In this document: positions 9,982-19,651 of the stretch, piece after piece | Layout: each line of letters begins with the position of its first letter | Numbering within the stretch: the stretch's first letter is position 1 | DNA from: Pseudomonas sp. P5_109 | GTDB taxonomy: Bacteria; Pseudomonadota; Gammaproteobacteria; Pseudomonadales; Pseudomonadaceae | Direction of reading: 5' to 3' | DNA length: 64,000 bases | Assembly: GCF_034009455.1 (NCBI RefSeq) | Contig: NZ_CP125380.1 | Location: forward strand, 365,501-429,500 | The notes under the pieces: generated by a model | The model's database searches: none | Seen by the model: only the letters and a program-made list of their open reading frames with translations | Told to the model about the DNA's origin: nothing | Position numbers and translations under genes: made by a program

Positions 9982-10731
9982 GTGCCGACTCCGCCTCCAG
10001 TTTCTCCGTTGGCCGCGAACATGGGCGACAGTCCGGCGCCCTTGTACGCCCGCGTCAAACAAATGATCACCCAGCAAATCGACAGCGGAAACTGGCCGCC
10101 GCACTACCGCGTTCCGTCGGAAAGCGAGCTGGTCAGCCAGCTGGGCTTCAGTCGCATGACCATCAACCGCGCCCTGCGCGAGATGACTGCCGACGGTCTG
10201 TTGGTGCGCATGCAAGGCGTCGGTACGTTCGTCGCCGAGCCGAAAAGCCAGTCCGCCCTGTTCGAAGTGCACAACATCGCCGACGAAATCGCCTCTCGCG
10301 GTCATCGCCACACCTGCAAGGTCATCACCCTTGAAGAAGAGGCCGCCGGCTCCGAGCGTGCCCTGGCCCTGGACATGCGCGAAGGGCAGAGGGTGTTTCA
10401 CTCGCTGATCGTGCATTTCGAAAACGATATTCCGGTGCAAATCGAAGACCGTTTCGTCAATGCGCTGGTGGCGCCGGACTACCTCAAGCAGGACTTCACC
10501 CTGCAAACGCCCTACGCCTACCTGAACCAGGTCGCGCCGTTGACCGAGGGCGAGCACGTGGTCGAGGCGATCCTGGCGGAGTCGTCCGAATGCAAATTGC
10601 TACAGATTGAAAAAGGCGAGCCGTGCCTGCTGATCCGTCGCCGCACCTGGTCCGGTCGTCAGCCGGTGACTGCTGCTCGTTTGATTCACCCCGGTTCCCG
10701 TCATCGTCTGGAAGGTCGGTTTCATAAGTAG
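9982..10731 (+). CDS. hutC: Histidine utilisation repressor, GntR/HutC family
   Basis: 249 residues from the GTG at 9982 (AAGGA 6 nt upstream); an ATG at 10021 is a less likely alternative. A GntR winged helix occupies about residues 20-90 (PLYARVKQMI, YRVPSESELVSQLGFSRMTINRALREM), and a UTRA ligand domain fills the rest (VFHSLIVHFENDIPVQIEDRFVN, landmarks VFHSLIVH and QIEDRFVN). HutC represses hut genes and releases DNA when urocanate binds (family knowledge). The gene is divergent from hutF and is followed by hutD after 10 nt. Confidence 0.95.
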   Translation: MPTPPPVSPLAANMGDSPAPLYARVKQMITQQIDSGNWPPHYRVPSESELVSQLGFSRMTINRALREMTADGLLVRMQGVGTFVAEPKSQSALFEVHNIADEIASRGHRHTCKVITLEEEAAGSERALALDMREGQRVFHSLIVHFENDIPVQIEDRFVNALVAPDYLKQDFTLQTPYAYLNQVAPLTEGEHVVEAILAESSECKLLQIEKGEPCLLIRRRTWSGRQPVTAARLIHPGSRHRLEGRFHK

Positions 10732-10741
10732 AGAGCCATAA

Positions 10742-11314
10742 ATGAGTAACGCAAAGGTTTTACGCGCCAAAGATTACCCACGCATGCCGTGGAAAAACGG
10801 CGGCGGCAGCACCGAAGAAATCACTCGTGATGCCGGCACCGGCCTGGATGGCTTTGGCTGGCGCCTGTCGATTGCCGATATCGGTGAGTCGGGCGGGTTT
10901 TCTACCTTCGCCGGTTACGAGCGAGTGATCACCGTTTTGCAGGGCGAGGGCATGACCCTGACGGTGGATGGCCAGGACACACGGCCACTGTTACCGCTGG
11001 ACCCGTTTGCCTTCAGCGGTGAAAGCAAGGTCTCCTGTACATTGCTCGGTGGTCCGATTCGCGATTTCAACCTGATCTACGCGCCGCAGCGTTATAGCGC
11101 GCGGTTGCAGTGGTTGTCGGGCGAGCAGCGGTTCTTCAGTTCGGCGGGCACGGTGTTGGTGTTCAGCATGAGTGAGCAGGCTGAGGTGTCGGTCGATAAC
11201 AACGCCCAGCAATTGGGCCGTCATGATTGCCTGCAATTGGAGGCTGATGCCGGATTGCTGGACGTCGCCATCAAAGGGCTGTGCTGCGTGATCGAACTGA
11301 CGTCGCGCGACTGA
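10742..11314 (+). CDS. hutD: HutD family protein
   Basis: 190 residues of the cupin-fold HutD/Ves family: the N-terminal YPRMPWKNGGGSTEEI and FGWRLSIADI are the family hallmarks. In P. fluorescens SBW25 HutD is described as a governor limiting hut expression at high urocanate, not an enzyme of the pathway (recalled). It lies 10 nt after hutC in the same transcript. It converges on the chemoreceptor gene with only 6 nt between stop codons. Confidence 0.93.
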   Translation: MSNAKVLRAKDYPRMPWKNGGGSTEEITRDAGTGLDGFGWRLSIADIGESGGFSTFAGYERVITVLQGEGMTLTVDGQDTRPLLPLDPFAFSGESKVSCTLLGGPIRDFNLIYAPQRYSARLQWLSGEQRFFSSAGTVLVFSMSEQAEVSVDNNAQQLGRHDCLQLEADAGLLDVAIKGLCCVIELTSRD

Positions 11315-11320
11315 TCCCGG

Positions 11321-12958
11321 TCATTCCCGTTCGAGGGTAAAACCTCGAACGGTCGCCTCCAGCTCACTCGACATCTGTTTCAGTGCCTGGATGGTTTTCA
11401 CCGCCTCCTGCTGCGCCGCGACATTTTCCTCGACCCGCTGCGCCACGTTCTCCACATTGCGCGCCACGTCTTCGCTGGCTTCACGCTGTTCCTGCAAGGC
11501 ATTGGAGATCTGGCTGACTGCATTGAGTGACGCGTTGAGCGCGGTCTTGACGTCATTCATCGACGCACCGGCGCTGTCGATCAACTGCTGGCCCTGAAGC
11601 ACGCGCTCGCGGCCAGTGCTCATGCTGCTGTTGGCTTTTCGCATGCCGCTTTGAATGGTGCTCACCAGCACCACAATCTCAGCGGTAGAGCGGGTCGTGC
11701 GGGTTGCCAGCTCCCGCACTTCGTCAGCCACCACGGCAAACCCGCGCCCTTGATCGCCGGCCCGCGCCGCCTCGATGGTGGCATTGAGTGCGAGCAGATT
11801 GGTCTGTTCGGCAATGCTGTGGATCATGCCGACAATTTTCCCGATGGCGTTGGAGTGCAGGGTCAATTGGTCGATTTCATCTGACGTCTGGGTCACCAGC
11901 TGGGCGATCTGCTGCATCTCGATGATAGAGCGCGCCATGGTGGCAATTCCGCAAGCGGTGATCTGTTCGGCCTTTTGTGTGGTGTCGTGTGCCTGCGCGG
12001 CGTTCTCGGCAATGTGCGTGATGTTGGCTGACATCTGTTCCGCAGCGGCGGCAATGGAAGAGGCCGCGCCATTTTGCTCGGCAGCCTGTTTCAGGCCTTG
12101 TTCAGACGAGATGCTCAGGTTCAGGGTCGAGGACTCGATATGCTGCGAGGCCTCGCGCACCTTGCCGATCATGCTGGCCAGGCTGCGTCGCATGGCCTCG
12201 ACCGATTGCATGACACCCGTTGACGTCGTGTTAACTATCACTGGATCGCCGAGCCTGCCTTGGGCAATCCTGGTGCTGATACTGGCCAGCTCGTGAGGCT
12301 CGGCGCCCAGGTATCGCGCCAGCCTGGCGCTGAACAGCAGGGCATAAAGACTGCCAAACAACAGTGCCAGGGCCAGGACCACGGCCATCTGCCTCAAATT
12401 GACCACATAGAGTGCCTGGCTATGCTCGAACTGTCGGCGTGCCTCTTTAAGTTGGACATCGGTCAGTTGCGAAAACAGTGAAGTCAGCGGGTCAATCAAG
12501 GGGTACAGCTGGTGGACGGCGAAATGCTCCAGGCTCTGACTGGCGGCTTTGTTGCGGTTCAAGACCGCCTGCAAACGCTGAAGCGGTACTTCGGTCGCCT
12601 GCATCAGTGGTGTGATTTCGTTGATCAGTCGCACCTCTTCATCAACCAGGCGGGTCGACAGGTAGGTGCGCCAAAGCGGTTGGATTTCAAGCATCGCTTG
12701 CCGTATCTGTTGCGCCGCGTCGACGCTACTGAGGATGCCGTCGCGGGCCTTGTGGATAGCGTCGACGATCTGGACTGAATACAGCTCGGAGATTTTCTTC
12801 AGGTCCTGTTGCGGGATGACCCGGTCCAGGTAAACCGTCTCCAGTCCCTGCACCGTAGTGCGCATACCGTACAGGCCGAGTGCGCCGATGCCGGTCAGGC
12901 TGCCCAGCAGGATGCCGGCCAGCAGCAGGAGGTGGGTTTTGACTTTCCACTGTTTCAT
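11321..12958 (-). CDS. Methyl-accepting chemotaxis protein with 4-helix-bundle sensor
   Basis: 545 residues from the ATG at 12958, which is preceded by GTGAGGA about 8 nt away. An in-frame GTG at 12973 overlaps that ribosome site and is less likely. TM1 is at about 6-28, a helical periplasmic domain of roughly 155 residues (4HB_MCP type, with a [11 protein letters not shown] start and [11 protein letters not shown]) follows, TM2 is at about 190-212, then HAMP and the signalling domain with [18 protein letters not shown]. It sits between hutD and hutU on the opposite strand, which suggests taxis to histidine, urocanate or a downstream compound; that is inference from position. No CheR pentapeptide is seen. 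Confidence 0.88.
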   Translation of the reverse strand: MKQWKVKTHLLLLAGILLGSLTGIGALGLYGMRTTVQGLETVYLDRVIPQQDLKKISELYSVQIVDAIHKARDGILSSVDAAQQIRQAMLEIQPLWRTYLSTRLVDEEVRLINEITPLMQATEVPLQRLQAVLNRNKAASQSLEHFAVHQLYPLIDPLTSLFSQLTDVQLKEARRQFEHSQALYVVNLRQMAVVLALALLFGSLYALLFSARLARYLGAEPHELASISTRIAQGRLGDPVIVNTTSTGVMQSVEAMRRSLASMIGKVREASQHIESSTLNLSISSEQGLKQAAEQNGAASSIAAAAEQMSANITHIAENAAQAHDTTQKAEQITACGIATMARSIIEMQQIAQLVTQTSDEIDQLTLHSNAIGKIVGMIHSIAEQTNLLALNATIEAARAGDQGRGFAVVADEVRELATRTTRSTAEIVVLVSTIQSGMRKANSSMSTGRERVLQGQQLIDSAGASMNDVKTALNASLNAVSQISNALQEQREASEDVARNVENVAQRVEENVAAQQEAVKTIQALKQMSSELEATVRGFTLERE

Positions 12959-13088
12959 TGCGCGTTTCCTCACAGGAGTGACTTCAGGGGGCTTGCTCGT
13001 GAAGTCGGCGAGGATTGATAGAGGTGGAGTCGGATGTTTCTGATGATGTTGTAGGGTGTTTCTGGAATGCGCTCAATTGGGCACCAGG

Positions 13089-13134
13089 TGTTACCGAACG
13101 CCCCAGCGTGGCGCAAAACCGCGCTCAAGTAACA
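13089..13134. promoter_or_regulatory. Candidate CbrB upstream activating sites for hutU
   Basis: TGTTACCGA at 13089-13097 and the inverted half-site GTAACA at 13129-13134 lie about 180 and 140 bp before the predicted hutU start point. TGTTAC is the subsite I recall for the response regulator CbrB, which activates hut genes with sigma54. The distance and inverted layout suit an enhancer-binding protein. The whole gap 12974-13410 has no gene; besides these sites it holds an A-rich tract near 13134-13175 that could be an IHF site. Confidence 0.45.
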
Positions 13135-13245
13135 AAACCCATCGCTACAAAAAATCCTCCTGAAAAATTTCATCTTCGCCAGAACCCTTATTCCAGGCGC
13201 TCTCCAGCCGTTTCAGGATTTTTCTTGAATGCTCATCCAACAAGT

Positions 13246-13261
13246 TGGCCGCTTGATTGCA
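13246..13261 (+). promoter_or_regulatory. Sigma54 promoter of the hutU operon
   Basis: TGGCCGCTTGATTGCA matches the -24/-12 consensus TGGC-N7-TTGCW with exact spacing. It places the start point near 13271 and the hutU GTG about 140 nt downstream. Hut expression in pseudomonads depends on CbrB or NtrC with sigma54, which agrees. Confidence 0.75.
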
Positions 13262-13265
13262 TATG

Positions 13266-13279
13266 CTTGTATGTACAAG
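13266..13279. promoter_or_regulatory. HutC operator of the hutU operon
   Basis: CTTGTATGTACAAG is an inverted repeat with 6-bp arms CTTGTA and TACAAG and a TG centre. It starts 5 nt after the -12 element, so it covers the predicted start point, a place where a repressor would block transcription. Related symmetry is found before hutC. Confidence 0.7.
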
Positions 13280-13410
13280 TAAAGACGTATGCGTATGAGT
13301 CGCGAGGACTCAACCATCGTCCACTGATTCGCCGGTGTGCACTGATGCCCATTGGCTTGCTCGCCCACTGCCTGGGTTGGTTTTGGATTGATTGCTGAGG
13401 AGTTCTTTTC

Positions 13411-15078
13411 GTGACTAAATTTCGTGACGTTGAAATCCGCGCTGCCCGCGGTAACAAGCTGACCGCCAAGAGCTGGCTGACCGAAGCGCCGCTGCGCATG
13501 CTGATGAACAACCTCGACCCTGAAGTCGCCGAGAACCCTAAAGAACTGGTGGTCTACGGTGGTATCGGTCGCGCTGCACGTAACTGGGAATGCTACGACA
13601 AGATCGTCGAAAGCCTGACCAACCTGAACGACGACGAGACCCTGCTGGTGCAATCCGGCAAGCCGGTCGGCGTGTTCAAGACCCACAGCAACGCCCCGCG
13701 CGTACTGATCGCCAACTCCAACCTGGTTCCGCACTGGGCGAGCTGGGAGCACTTCAACGAGCTCGACGCCAAAGGCCTGGCCATGTACGGCCAGATGACC
13801 GCCGGCAGCTGGATCTACATCGGCAGCCAGGGCATCGTCCAGGGCACCTACGAAACCTTCGTTGAAGCCGGTCGCCAGCACTACAACGACAACCTGACAG
13901 GCAAGTGGGTACTGACCGCTGGCCTGGGCGGCATGGGCGGCGCACAGCCTCTGGCTGCAACCCTGGCCGGTGCTTGCTCGCTGAACATCGAATGCCAACA
14001 AGTCAGCATCGATTTCCGTCTGAAAAGCCGCTATGTCGACGAACAGGCTACTGACCTCGACGACGCGCTGGCCCGCATCGCCAAATACACCGCCGAAGGC
14101 AAGGCGATCTCCATCGCCCTGCTGGGCAACGCGGCAGAAATCCTGCCGGAACTGGTCAAGCGCGGCGTACGCCCGGACATGGTCACCGACCAGACCAGCG
14201 CCCACGATCCGCTCAACGGCTACCTGCCGGCCGGCTGGACCTGGGACCAGTACCGCGAACGCGCCAAGACTGAACCGGCCGCTGTGATCAAAGCCGCCAA
14301 GCAATCGATGGCCGTGCACGTCAAAGCAATGCTCGACTTCCAGAAAATGGGCGTACCGACCTTCGACTACGGCAACAACATCCGTCAGATGGCACAAGAA
14401 GAAGGCGTGGAAAACGCATTCGACTTCCCTGGCTTCGTACCGGCCTACATCCGTCCGCTGTTCTGCCGCGGTATCGGTCCGTTCCGTTGGGCTGCACTGT
14501 CGGGCAACGCTGAAGACATCTACAAGACCGACGCCAAGGTAAAAGAGCTGATCCCGGACGACGCTCACCTGCACAACTGGCTGGACATGGCTCGCGAGCG
14601 CATCAGCTTCCAGGGTCTGCCGGCACGTATCTGCTGGGTCGGCCTGGGCCTGCGCGCCAAGCTGGGCCTGGCGTTCAACGAAATGGTGCGCAGCGGCGAA
14701 CTGTCCGCGCCAATCGTGATCGGTCGCGACCACCTGGACTCCGGTTCGGTATCGAGCCCGAACCGCGAAACCGAATCGATGCAGGACGGTTCCGACGCTG
14801 TTTCCGACTGGCCACTGCTCAACGCTCTGCTCAACACCGCGAGCGGCGCGACCTGGGTTTCCCTGCACCACGGCGGCGGCGTCGGCATGGGCTTCTCCCA
14901 GCACTCGGGCATGGTGATTGTCTGCGACGGTACTGACGAAGCGGCCGAGCGTATCGCTCGCGTGCTGCACAACGACCCGGCGACCGGCGTCATGCGTCAC
15001 GCCGATGCCGGTTACCAGATCGCCATCGACTGCGCCAAGGAACAAGGGCTGAACCTGCCGATGATTACCGGCAAATAA
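13411..15078 (+). CDS. hutU: Urocanate hydratase
   Basis: Converts urocanate to 4-imidazolone-5-propanoate with tightly bound NAD+ as electrophile. The 555-residue length is typical. The NAD-binding segment [17 protein letters not shown] and the catalytic region [15 protein letters not shown] are present, as is [15 protein letters not shown] near the C-terminus. The GTG at 13411 follows GAGGAG by 8 nt. It heads the long hut operon and is separated from the NCS1 permease gene by a REPIN. Confidence 0.97.
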   Translation: MTKFRDVEIRAARGNKLTAKSWLTEAPLRMLMNNLDPEVAENPKELVVYGGIGRAARNWECYDKIVESLTNLNDDETLLVQSGKPVGVFKTHSNAPRVLIANSNLVPHWASWEHFNELDAKGLAMYGQMTAGSWIYIGSQGIVQGTYETFVEAGRQHYNDNLTGKWVLTAGLGGMGGAQPLAATLAGACSLNIECQQVSIDFRLKSRYVDEQATDLDDALARIAKYTAEGKAISIALLGNAAEILPELVKRGVRPDMVTDQTSAHDPLNGYLPAGWTWDQYRERAKTEPAAVIKAAKQSMAVHVKAMLDFQKMGVPTFDYGNNIRQMAQEEGVENAFDFPGFVPAYIRPLFCRGIGPFRWAALSGNAEDIYKTDAKVKELIPDDAHLHNWLDMARERISFQGLPARICWVGLGLRAKLGLAFNEMVRSGELSAPIVIGRDHLDSGSVSSPNRETESMQDGSDAVSDWPLLNALLNTASGATWVSLHHGGGVGMGFSQHSGMVIVCDGTDEAAERIARVLHNDPATGVMRHADAGYQIAIDCAKEQGLNLPMITGK

Positions 15079-15088
15079 CGCAGAACCC

Positions 15089-15167
15089 TGTAGGAGCCGG
15101 CTTGCTGGCGATGGCGGTTCGCCTGACACACCATGGTGTCTGAATCGCCAGCAAGCCGGCTCCTACA
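15089..15167. repeat. REPIN, TGTAGGAGCCGGCTTGC family
   Basis: Inverted arms TGTAGGAGCCGGCTTGCTGG and complement flank a short spacer inside the hut operon, between hutU and the permease gene. A structure here may lower readthrough or stabilise the hutU part of the transcript. Confidence 0.88.
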
Positions 15168-15186
15168 AAGAGTTTGTCCAACCCAG

Positions 15187-15194
15187 AATAACAA
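15187..15194 (+). promoter_or_regulatory. Hfq/Crc CA motif before the NCS1 permease gene
   Basis: AATAACAA fits the AAYAAYAA motif bound by Hfq with Crc in catabolite repression. It lies 17 nt before the start codon, beside the ribosome site. The same AATAACAAT string precedes hutT. Confidence 0.55.
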
Positions 15195-15211
15195 TCCATA
15201 GAGGTTGAACC

Positions 15212-16681
15212 ATGGCTGTTAACAGCGATCGTGCAAGCAACAAGCCGTTGATCGAGAAGCGTTCGATCGACTACATCCCGGAAGCGGAAAGACACGGTCG
15301 TCTGTTAAGCCAGTTCACCCTGTGGATGGGTGCCAACCTGCAAATCACCGCGATTGTCACCGGTGCCTTGGCGGTGGTGCTTGGCGGTGATGTGTTCTGG
15401 TCATTGATCGGTCTGTTGATCGGTCAATTGCTGGGCGGCGGCGTAATGGCGCTGCATGCGGCGCAAGGTCCCAAGCTTGGCCTGCCGCAGATGATTTCCA
15501 GCCGGGTACAGTTCGGCGTATACGGCGCGGCCATCCCGATCGTGCTGGTCTGCTTGATGTACCTGGGCTTCACCGCAACGGGAACCGTGTTGTCCGGCCA
15601 GGCGCTGGGGCAGTTGTTTGGCGTCAGCGACACCGTCGGTATCCTCCTTTTCGCCAGTGTCATCGTGCTGGTCACGGTGCTCGGCTATCGGGTGATCCAT
15701 TGGATCGGCCGTGTTGCCAGTGTCATTGGCGTGATTGCCTTTGTTTATCTGTTCAGCCGTCTGATGAACCAGGTCGACGTTGGCGCACTGTTGCAAATCC
15801 GCCACTTCAGCTGGAGCAGTTTCCTGCTCGCGGTGTCGCTCGCGGCATCCTGGCAGATCGCCTTCGGCCCTTATGTGGCTGACTATTCTCGCTACCTGCC
15901 GAGCAAGACGTCCGCGGTGAAAACGTTTTTTGCCGCAGGCGCAGGTTCGGTCATTGGTGCGCAGGTGGCGATGGTCCTCGGCGTGTTCGCGGCCGCTTCG
16001 GCCAACGGGCAATACGCCGGCCACGAAGTGGCCTACATCGTGGGTCTGGGTGGTACCGGTGCCACCGCTGCGCTGCTGTACTTCAGCATCGCGTTCGGCA
16101 AGGTCACCATCTCCACGCTGAACTCCTACGGCAGCTTCATGTGCATTGCGACCATCATCAGCGGTTTCCGTGGTGACCTGAAGGTAACGCGCTTGCAGCG
16201 CCTGGTCTTCGTGCTGGTCATCGTCGGTGCTGCGACCCTGATGGCGTTGCTCGGTCAGCACTCGTTCCTCGGTGCGTTCAAATCTTTCATCCTGTTCCTG
16301 CTGGCGTTCTTTACTCCCTGGAGCGCGATCAACCTGGTGGACTACTACTGCATCACTCGCGAGCGCTATGACGTACCGGCTCTGGCCGATCCGAATGGTC
16401 GCTACGGTCGTTGGAACCTTCTCGGTATCAGCGTCTATGTGTTCGGTGTGCTGGTACAACTGCCGTTCATCTCCACCAAGTTCTATACCGGTCCGTTGGT
16501 GGCGGCCCTGGGTGATGTGGATATTTCCTGGGTCATCGGCCTGGTGCTACCCGCCGCCCTGTATTACGTATGCGCAAAAAAATGGCACGGCACAGTGCCT
16601 GATCGTTTGATCCTGCCGGTCGAGCAGGGCGCGGTCACCGAACAAAAGCAGAATGTGGGTCGCGCTGCGGCGCAGGCCTGA
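15212..16681 (+). CDS. NCS1-family (CodB-like) permease, probable urocanate or histidine transporter
   Basis: 489 residues with about 12 membrane segments and the NCS1 (purine/cytosine/allantoin) pattern: IDYIPEAERHGRLLSQFTLWMG at the cytosolic N-terminus (landmark IPEAERHGR), GLPQMISSRVQFG in helix 3, and FTPWSAINLVDYY in the later half. Being inside the hut operon it most likely imports a hut substrate. I recall that SBW25 has separate urocanate and histidine permeases in this locus, and the CodB-like one is the better urocanate candidate. The exact substrate cannot be read from sequence. Confidence 0.85.
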   Translation: MAVNSDRASNKPLIEKRSIDYIPEAERHGRLLSQFTLWMGANLQITAIVTGALAVVLGGDVFWSLIGLLIGQLLGGGVMALHAAQGPKLGLPQMISSRVQFGVYGAAIPIVLVCLMYLGFTATGTVLSGQALGQLFGVSDTVGILLFASVIVLVTVLGYRVIHWIGRVASVIGVIAFVYLFSRLMNQVDVGALLQIRHFSWSSFLLAVSLAASWQIAFGPYVADYSRYLPSKTSAVKTFFAAGAGSVIGAQVAMVLGVFAAASANGQYAGHEVAYIVGLGGTGATAALLYFSIAFGKVTISTLNSYGSFMCIATIISGFRGDLKVTRLQRLVFVLVIVGAATLMALLGQHSFLGAFKSFILFLLAFFTPWSAINLVDYYCITRERYDVPALADPNGRYGRWNLLGISVYVFGVLVQLPFISTKFYTGPLVAALGDVDISWVIGLVLPAALYYVCAKKWHGTVPDRLILPVEQGAVTEQKQNVGRAAAQA

Positions 16682-16750
16682 TTGGACGTGGACAGGGCTG
16701 GATGCCTCTTGACTGCCGTAAGCCAATTCATGATTAGGAGCGTCACAACA

Positions 16751-17719
16751 ATGAAATCGAACAAGACCCTGCTGACCACATTGCTTTCCATGGGCCTGCT
16801 GGCCAGCGCCGGCGCCACTCAGGCGGCGGGCTGGTGCGAATCGGGTAAACCGGTGAAATTCGCCGGCCTGAACTGGGAAAGCGCGATGCTCCTGACCGAC
16901 GTGATGCAAGTCGTGCTGGAGAAAGGCTACGACTGCAAGACTGACAGCCTGCCGGGCAACTCCATCACCATGGAAAACGCCTTGGGCAGCAACGATATTC
17001 AAGTGTTTGCCGAAGAATGGGTCGGCCGTAGCGAAGTCTGGAACAAGGCCGAGAAGGCCGGCAAGGTCATCGGTGTCGGCGCGCCGGTTGTTGGCGCAAT
17101 CGAAGGCTGGTACGTCCCGCGCTACGTGATCGAAGGCGACGCCAAGCGCAAGCTGGAAGCCAAGGCTCCGGACCTGAAGAACATTGCTGACCTGGGCAAA
17201 TACTCGGCGATCTTCAAGGACGCTGAAGAACCCTCCAAGGGCCGTTTCTACAACTGCCCGGCCGGCTGGACCTGTGAGCTGGACAACAGCGAAATGCTGA
17301 AAAGCTACGGTCTGGAAAGCACCTACACCAACTTCCGCCCAGGCACCGGCCCGGCGCTGGATGCCGCCGTGCTGTCGAGCTACAAGCGTGGCGAGCCGAT
17401 CCTGTTCTACTACTGGTCGCCAACGCCGCTGATGGGTCAGGTCGATGTAGTGAAACTCGAAGAGAAGCCAGGCGTGAACAAGACCGTGAATATCAAGGTC
17501 GGCCTGTCCAAGACTTTCCACGACGAAGCGCCAGAACTGGTAGCCGTTCTGGAAAAGGTCAACGTGCCAATCGACTTGCTGAACCAGAACCTGGGGCGCA
17601 TGACCAAAGAGCGGATCGAGTCGCCAAAACTGGCCAAGATCTTCTTGAAGGAACATCCTGAAGTCTGGCACGCGTGGGTGAGCGAAGACGCAGCCAAGAA
17701 AATCGACGCGGCCTTGTAG
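16751..17719 (+). CDS. hutX: ABC transporter substrate-binding protein, HutX-like (glycine betaine/proline type)
   Basis: 322 residues from the ATG at 16751, chosen because it starts a clean Sec signal peptide (about residues 1-25, cleavage after TQA). The mature protein is of the OpuAC/ProX-type fold: GLNWESAMLLTDVMQVVLEKGY, an aromatic WVGRSEVWNKAEK loop, and a later FYYWSPTPLMG. In Sinorhizobium HutX binds histidine with HutW and HutV; the same order X-W-V follows here. Cys pairs near FYNCPAGWTCELD may form a disulfide. It delivers ligand, probably histidine, to the HutWV transporter. Confidence 0.85.
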   Translation: MKSNKTLLTTLLSMGLLASAGATQAAGWCESGKPVKFAGLNWESAMLLTDVMQVVLEKGYDCKTDSLPGNSITMENALGSNDIQVFAEEWVGRSEVWNKAEKAGKVIGVGAPVVGAIEGWYVPRYVIEGDAKRKLEAKAPDLKNIADLGKYSAIFKDAEEPSKGRFYNCPAGWTCELDNSEMLKSYGLESTYTNFRPGTGPALDAAVLSSYKRGEPILFYYWSPTPLMGQVDVVKLEEKPGVNKTVNIKVGLSKTFHDEAPELVAVLEKVNVPIDLLNQNLGRMTKERIESPKLAKIFLKEHPEVWHAWVSEDAAKKIDAAL

Positions 17720-17789
17720 GTTGGGCTTCTCCGGCTGTCGGCAACGGCAGTCGGATGCTTGATCGCAACCCCTTGATTGAGAGTCTCTT

Positions 17790-18641
17790 ATGTTTCCCGA
17801 AAGCTTTACTTTTTCCATCGCCGACTGGGTCAACGGTTGGGTCGATTCGCTGGTCACCAACTACGGCGACGTGTTCCGGCACATCTCCGACACCCTGTTG
17901 TGGGCCATCGTCAATCTTGAAAGCCTGCTGCGTGCGGCACCCTGGTGGCTGATGCTGGCGATCGTGGCGGGCGTGGCCTGGCACGCGACTCGTAAAGTCG
18001 TGACCACGGCAGTGATCGTCGGCCTGCTGTTCCTGGTGGGAGCGGTCGGCCTCTGGGACAAGCTGATGCAGACCCTGGCGCTGATGATGGTGGCGACGAT
18101 CATCTCGGTGTTGATCGGCATTCCGCTGGGCATTCTCTCGGCCCGCAGCAACCGCCTGCGTTCGATACTGATGCCGTTGCTGGACATCATGCAGACCATG
18201 CCGAGCTTCGTGTACCTGATCCCGGTGCTGATGCTGTTTGGCCTGGGCAAGGTCCCGGCGATTTTCGCCACGGTGATCTACGCCGCGCCGCCGCTGATCC
18301 GCCTGACCGACCTGGGCATTCGCCAGGTCGACGGTGAAGTGATGGAAGCGATCAACGCCTTCGGTGCCAATCGCTGGCAGCAACTGTTCGGCGTGCAACT
18401 GCCGCTGGCCCTGCCGAGCATCATGGCCGGGATCAACCAGACCACCATGATGGCCCTGTCGATGGTGGTAATCGCCTCGATGATCGGTGCCCGTGGCCTG
18501 GGTGAAGACGTGCTGGTGGGGATTCAGACCCTCAACGTTGGACGCGGCCTTGAAGCCGGTCTGGCGATCGTGATTCTGGCTGTGGTGATCGACCGCATTA
18601 CACAGGCGTACGGTCGCGCACGGCATGAGGTGAGCAAATGA
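17790..18641 (+). CDS. hutW: ABC transporter permease, HutW-like (ProW family)
   Basis: 283 residues with about six membrane helices and the permease coupling motif [32 protein letters not shown] (landmarks EAINAFGA and [12 protein letters not shown]), which touches the ATPase. It is a ProW/OpuAB-type permease. It follows hutX by 70 nt and overlaps the ATG of hutV by 4 nt (ATGA), so the three form one transporter. Confidence 0.9.
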   Translation: MFPESFTFSIADWVNGWVDSLVTNYGDVFRHISDTLLWAIVNLESLLRAAPWWLMLAIVAGVAWHATRKVVTTAVIVGLLFLVGAVGLWDKLMQTLALMMVATIISVLIGIPLGILSARSNRLRSILMPLLDIMQTMPSFVYLIPVLMLFGLGKVPAIFATVIYAAPPLIRLTDLGIRQVDGEVMEAINAFGANRWQQLFGVQLPLALPSIMAGINQTTMMALSMVVIASMIGARGLGEDVLVGIQTLNVGRGLEAGLAIVILAVVIDRITQAYGRARHEVSK

Positions 18642-19468
18642 ACAACGCAACCGTGAGCAAGATCGAAGTCAAGAACGTCTTCAAGATTTTCGGCAACCGT
18701 GCCAAGGAAGCGCTGGCCATGGTTGGCCAGGGCAAGACCAAGGATCAGGTGCTGGCCGAAACCGGCTGCGTGGTCGGCGTGAACGACCTGTCGCTGAGCA
18801 TCGGCAGCGGCGAGATCTTCGTGATCATGGGCCTGTCGGGTTCCGGCAAGTCGACCCTGGTCCGCCACTTCAACCGCCTGATCGACCCGACCAGCGGCGC
18901 GATCCTGGTGGACGGCGTGGACATCCTGCAATACGACATGGAAGCCCTGCGCGAATTTCGCCGGCGCAAGATCAGCATGGTGTTCCAGAGCTTCGGCCTG
19001 CTGCCGCACAAGAGCGTGCTGGACAACGTCGCCTACGGCCTGAAAATCCGTGGCGAAAGCAAAGCCATGTGCGCCGAGCGTGCGCTGCACTGGATCAACA
19101 CCGTGGGCCTCAAGGGCTACGAAAACAAATACCCGCATCAGCTTTCCGGCGGCATGCGTCAGCGTGTGGGCCTGGCCCGTGCCTTGGCGGCGGACACCGA
19201 CATCATCCTGATGGACGAAGCGTTCAGTGCCCTCGACCCGCTGATCCGCGCGGAGATGCAGGACCAGTTGCTGGAGCTGCAAAAGACCCTGCACAAGACC
19301 ATCGTCTTCATCACCCACGACCTCGACGAGGCCGTGCGCATCGGCAACCGCATCGCGATACTCAAGGACGGCCGCCTGATCCAGGTCGGCACGCCGCGAG
19401 AGATCCTGCACTCGCCGGCGGATGAGTATGTCGACCGCTTTGTGCAGCGTCGGGCGGCGGTGGTTTAA
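18638..19468 (+). CDS. hutV: ABC transporter ATP-binding protein, HutV-like (ProV family)
   Basis: 276 residues. Walker [10 protein letters not shown] at about 66-74, Q-loop [17 protein letters not shown], signature [15 protein letters not shown], Walker [14 protein letters not shown] and switch HDLDEA are all intact. The unusual N-terminal stretch [21 protein letters not shown] before the core is typical of ProV-type ATPases. Unlike ProV it ends soon after the ATPase core, with no CBS domains, so osmotic gating is not expected. This agrees with an amino-acid transporter role. Confidence 0.92.
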   Translation: MNNATVSKIEVKNVFKIFGNRAKEALAMVGQGKTKDQVLAETGCVVGVNDLSLSIGSGEIFVIMGLSGSGKSTLVRHFNRLIDPTSGAILVDGVDILQYDMEALREFRRRKISMVFQSFGLLPHKSVLDNVAYGLKIRGESKAMCAERALHWINTVGLKGYENKYPHQLSGGMRQRVGLARALAADTDIILMDEAFSALDPLIRAEMQDQLLELQKTLHKTIVFITHDLDEAVRIGNRIAILKDGRLIQVGTPREILHSPADEYVDRFVQRRAAVV

Positions 19469-19482
19469 GGCGTACCGCTTTT

Positions 19483-19613
19483 TGTGGCGAGGGGGCTTGC
19501 CCCCGTTCGAGTGCGCAGCGCTCGCACAATCAGTTAACCGGATAAATCTGACACACCAGAAAGCCAGAACAGGGCTGCTTCGCAGCCCAACGGGGGCAAG
19601 CCCCCTCGCCACA
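19483..19613. repeat. REPIN, TGTGGCGAGGGGGCTTGCCCCC family
   Basis: Inverted arms TGTGGCGAGGGGGCTTGCCC and complement are 80-90 nt apart between hutV and the HutH paralogue. It is the only member of this third arm type in the window. The spacer also has a small GGGCTGC/GCAGCCC hairpin. Confidence 0.85.
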
Positions 19614-19651
19614 GGGTGTCATTGGTCAACAGAATTGGTATGAGGCTCCAG

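Noticed and set aside
13213..15129. 638-codon open frame on the minus strand covering hutU
   Set aside because: Antisense to a highly conserved enzyme gene, crossing its promoter; no recognisable protein features.
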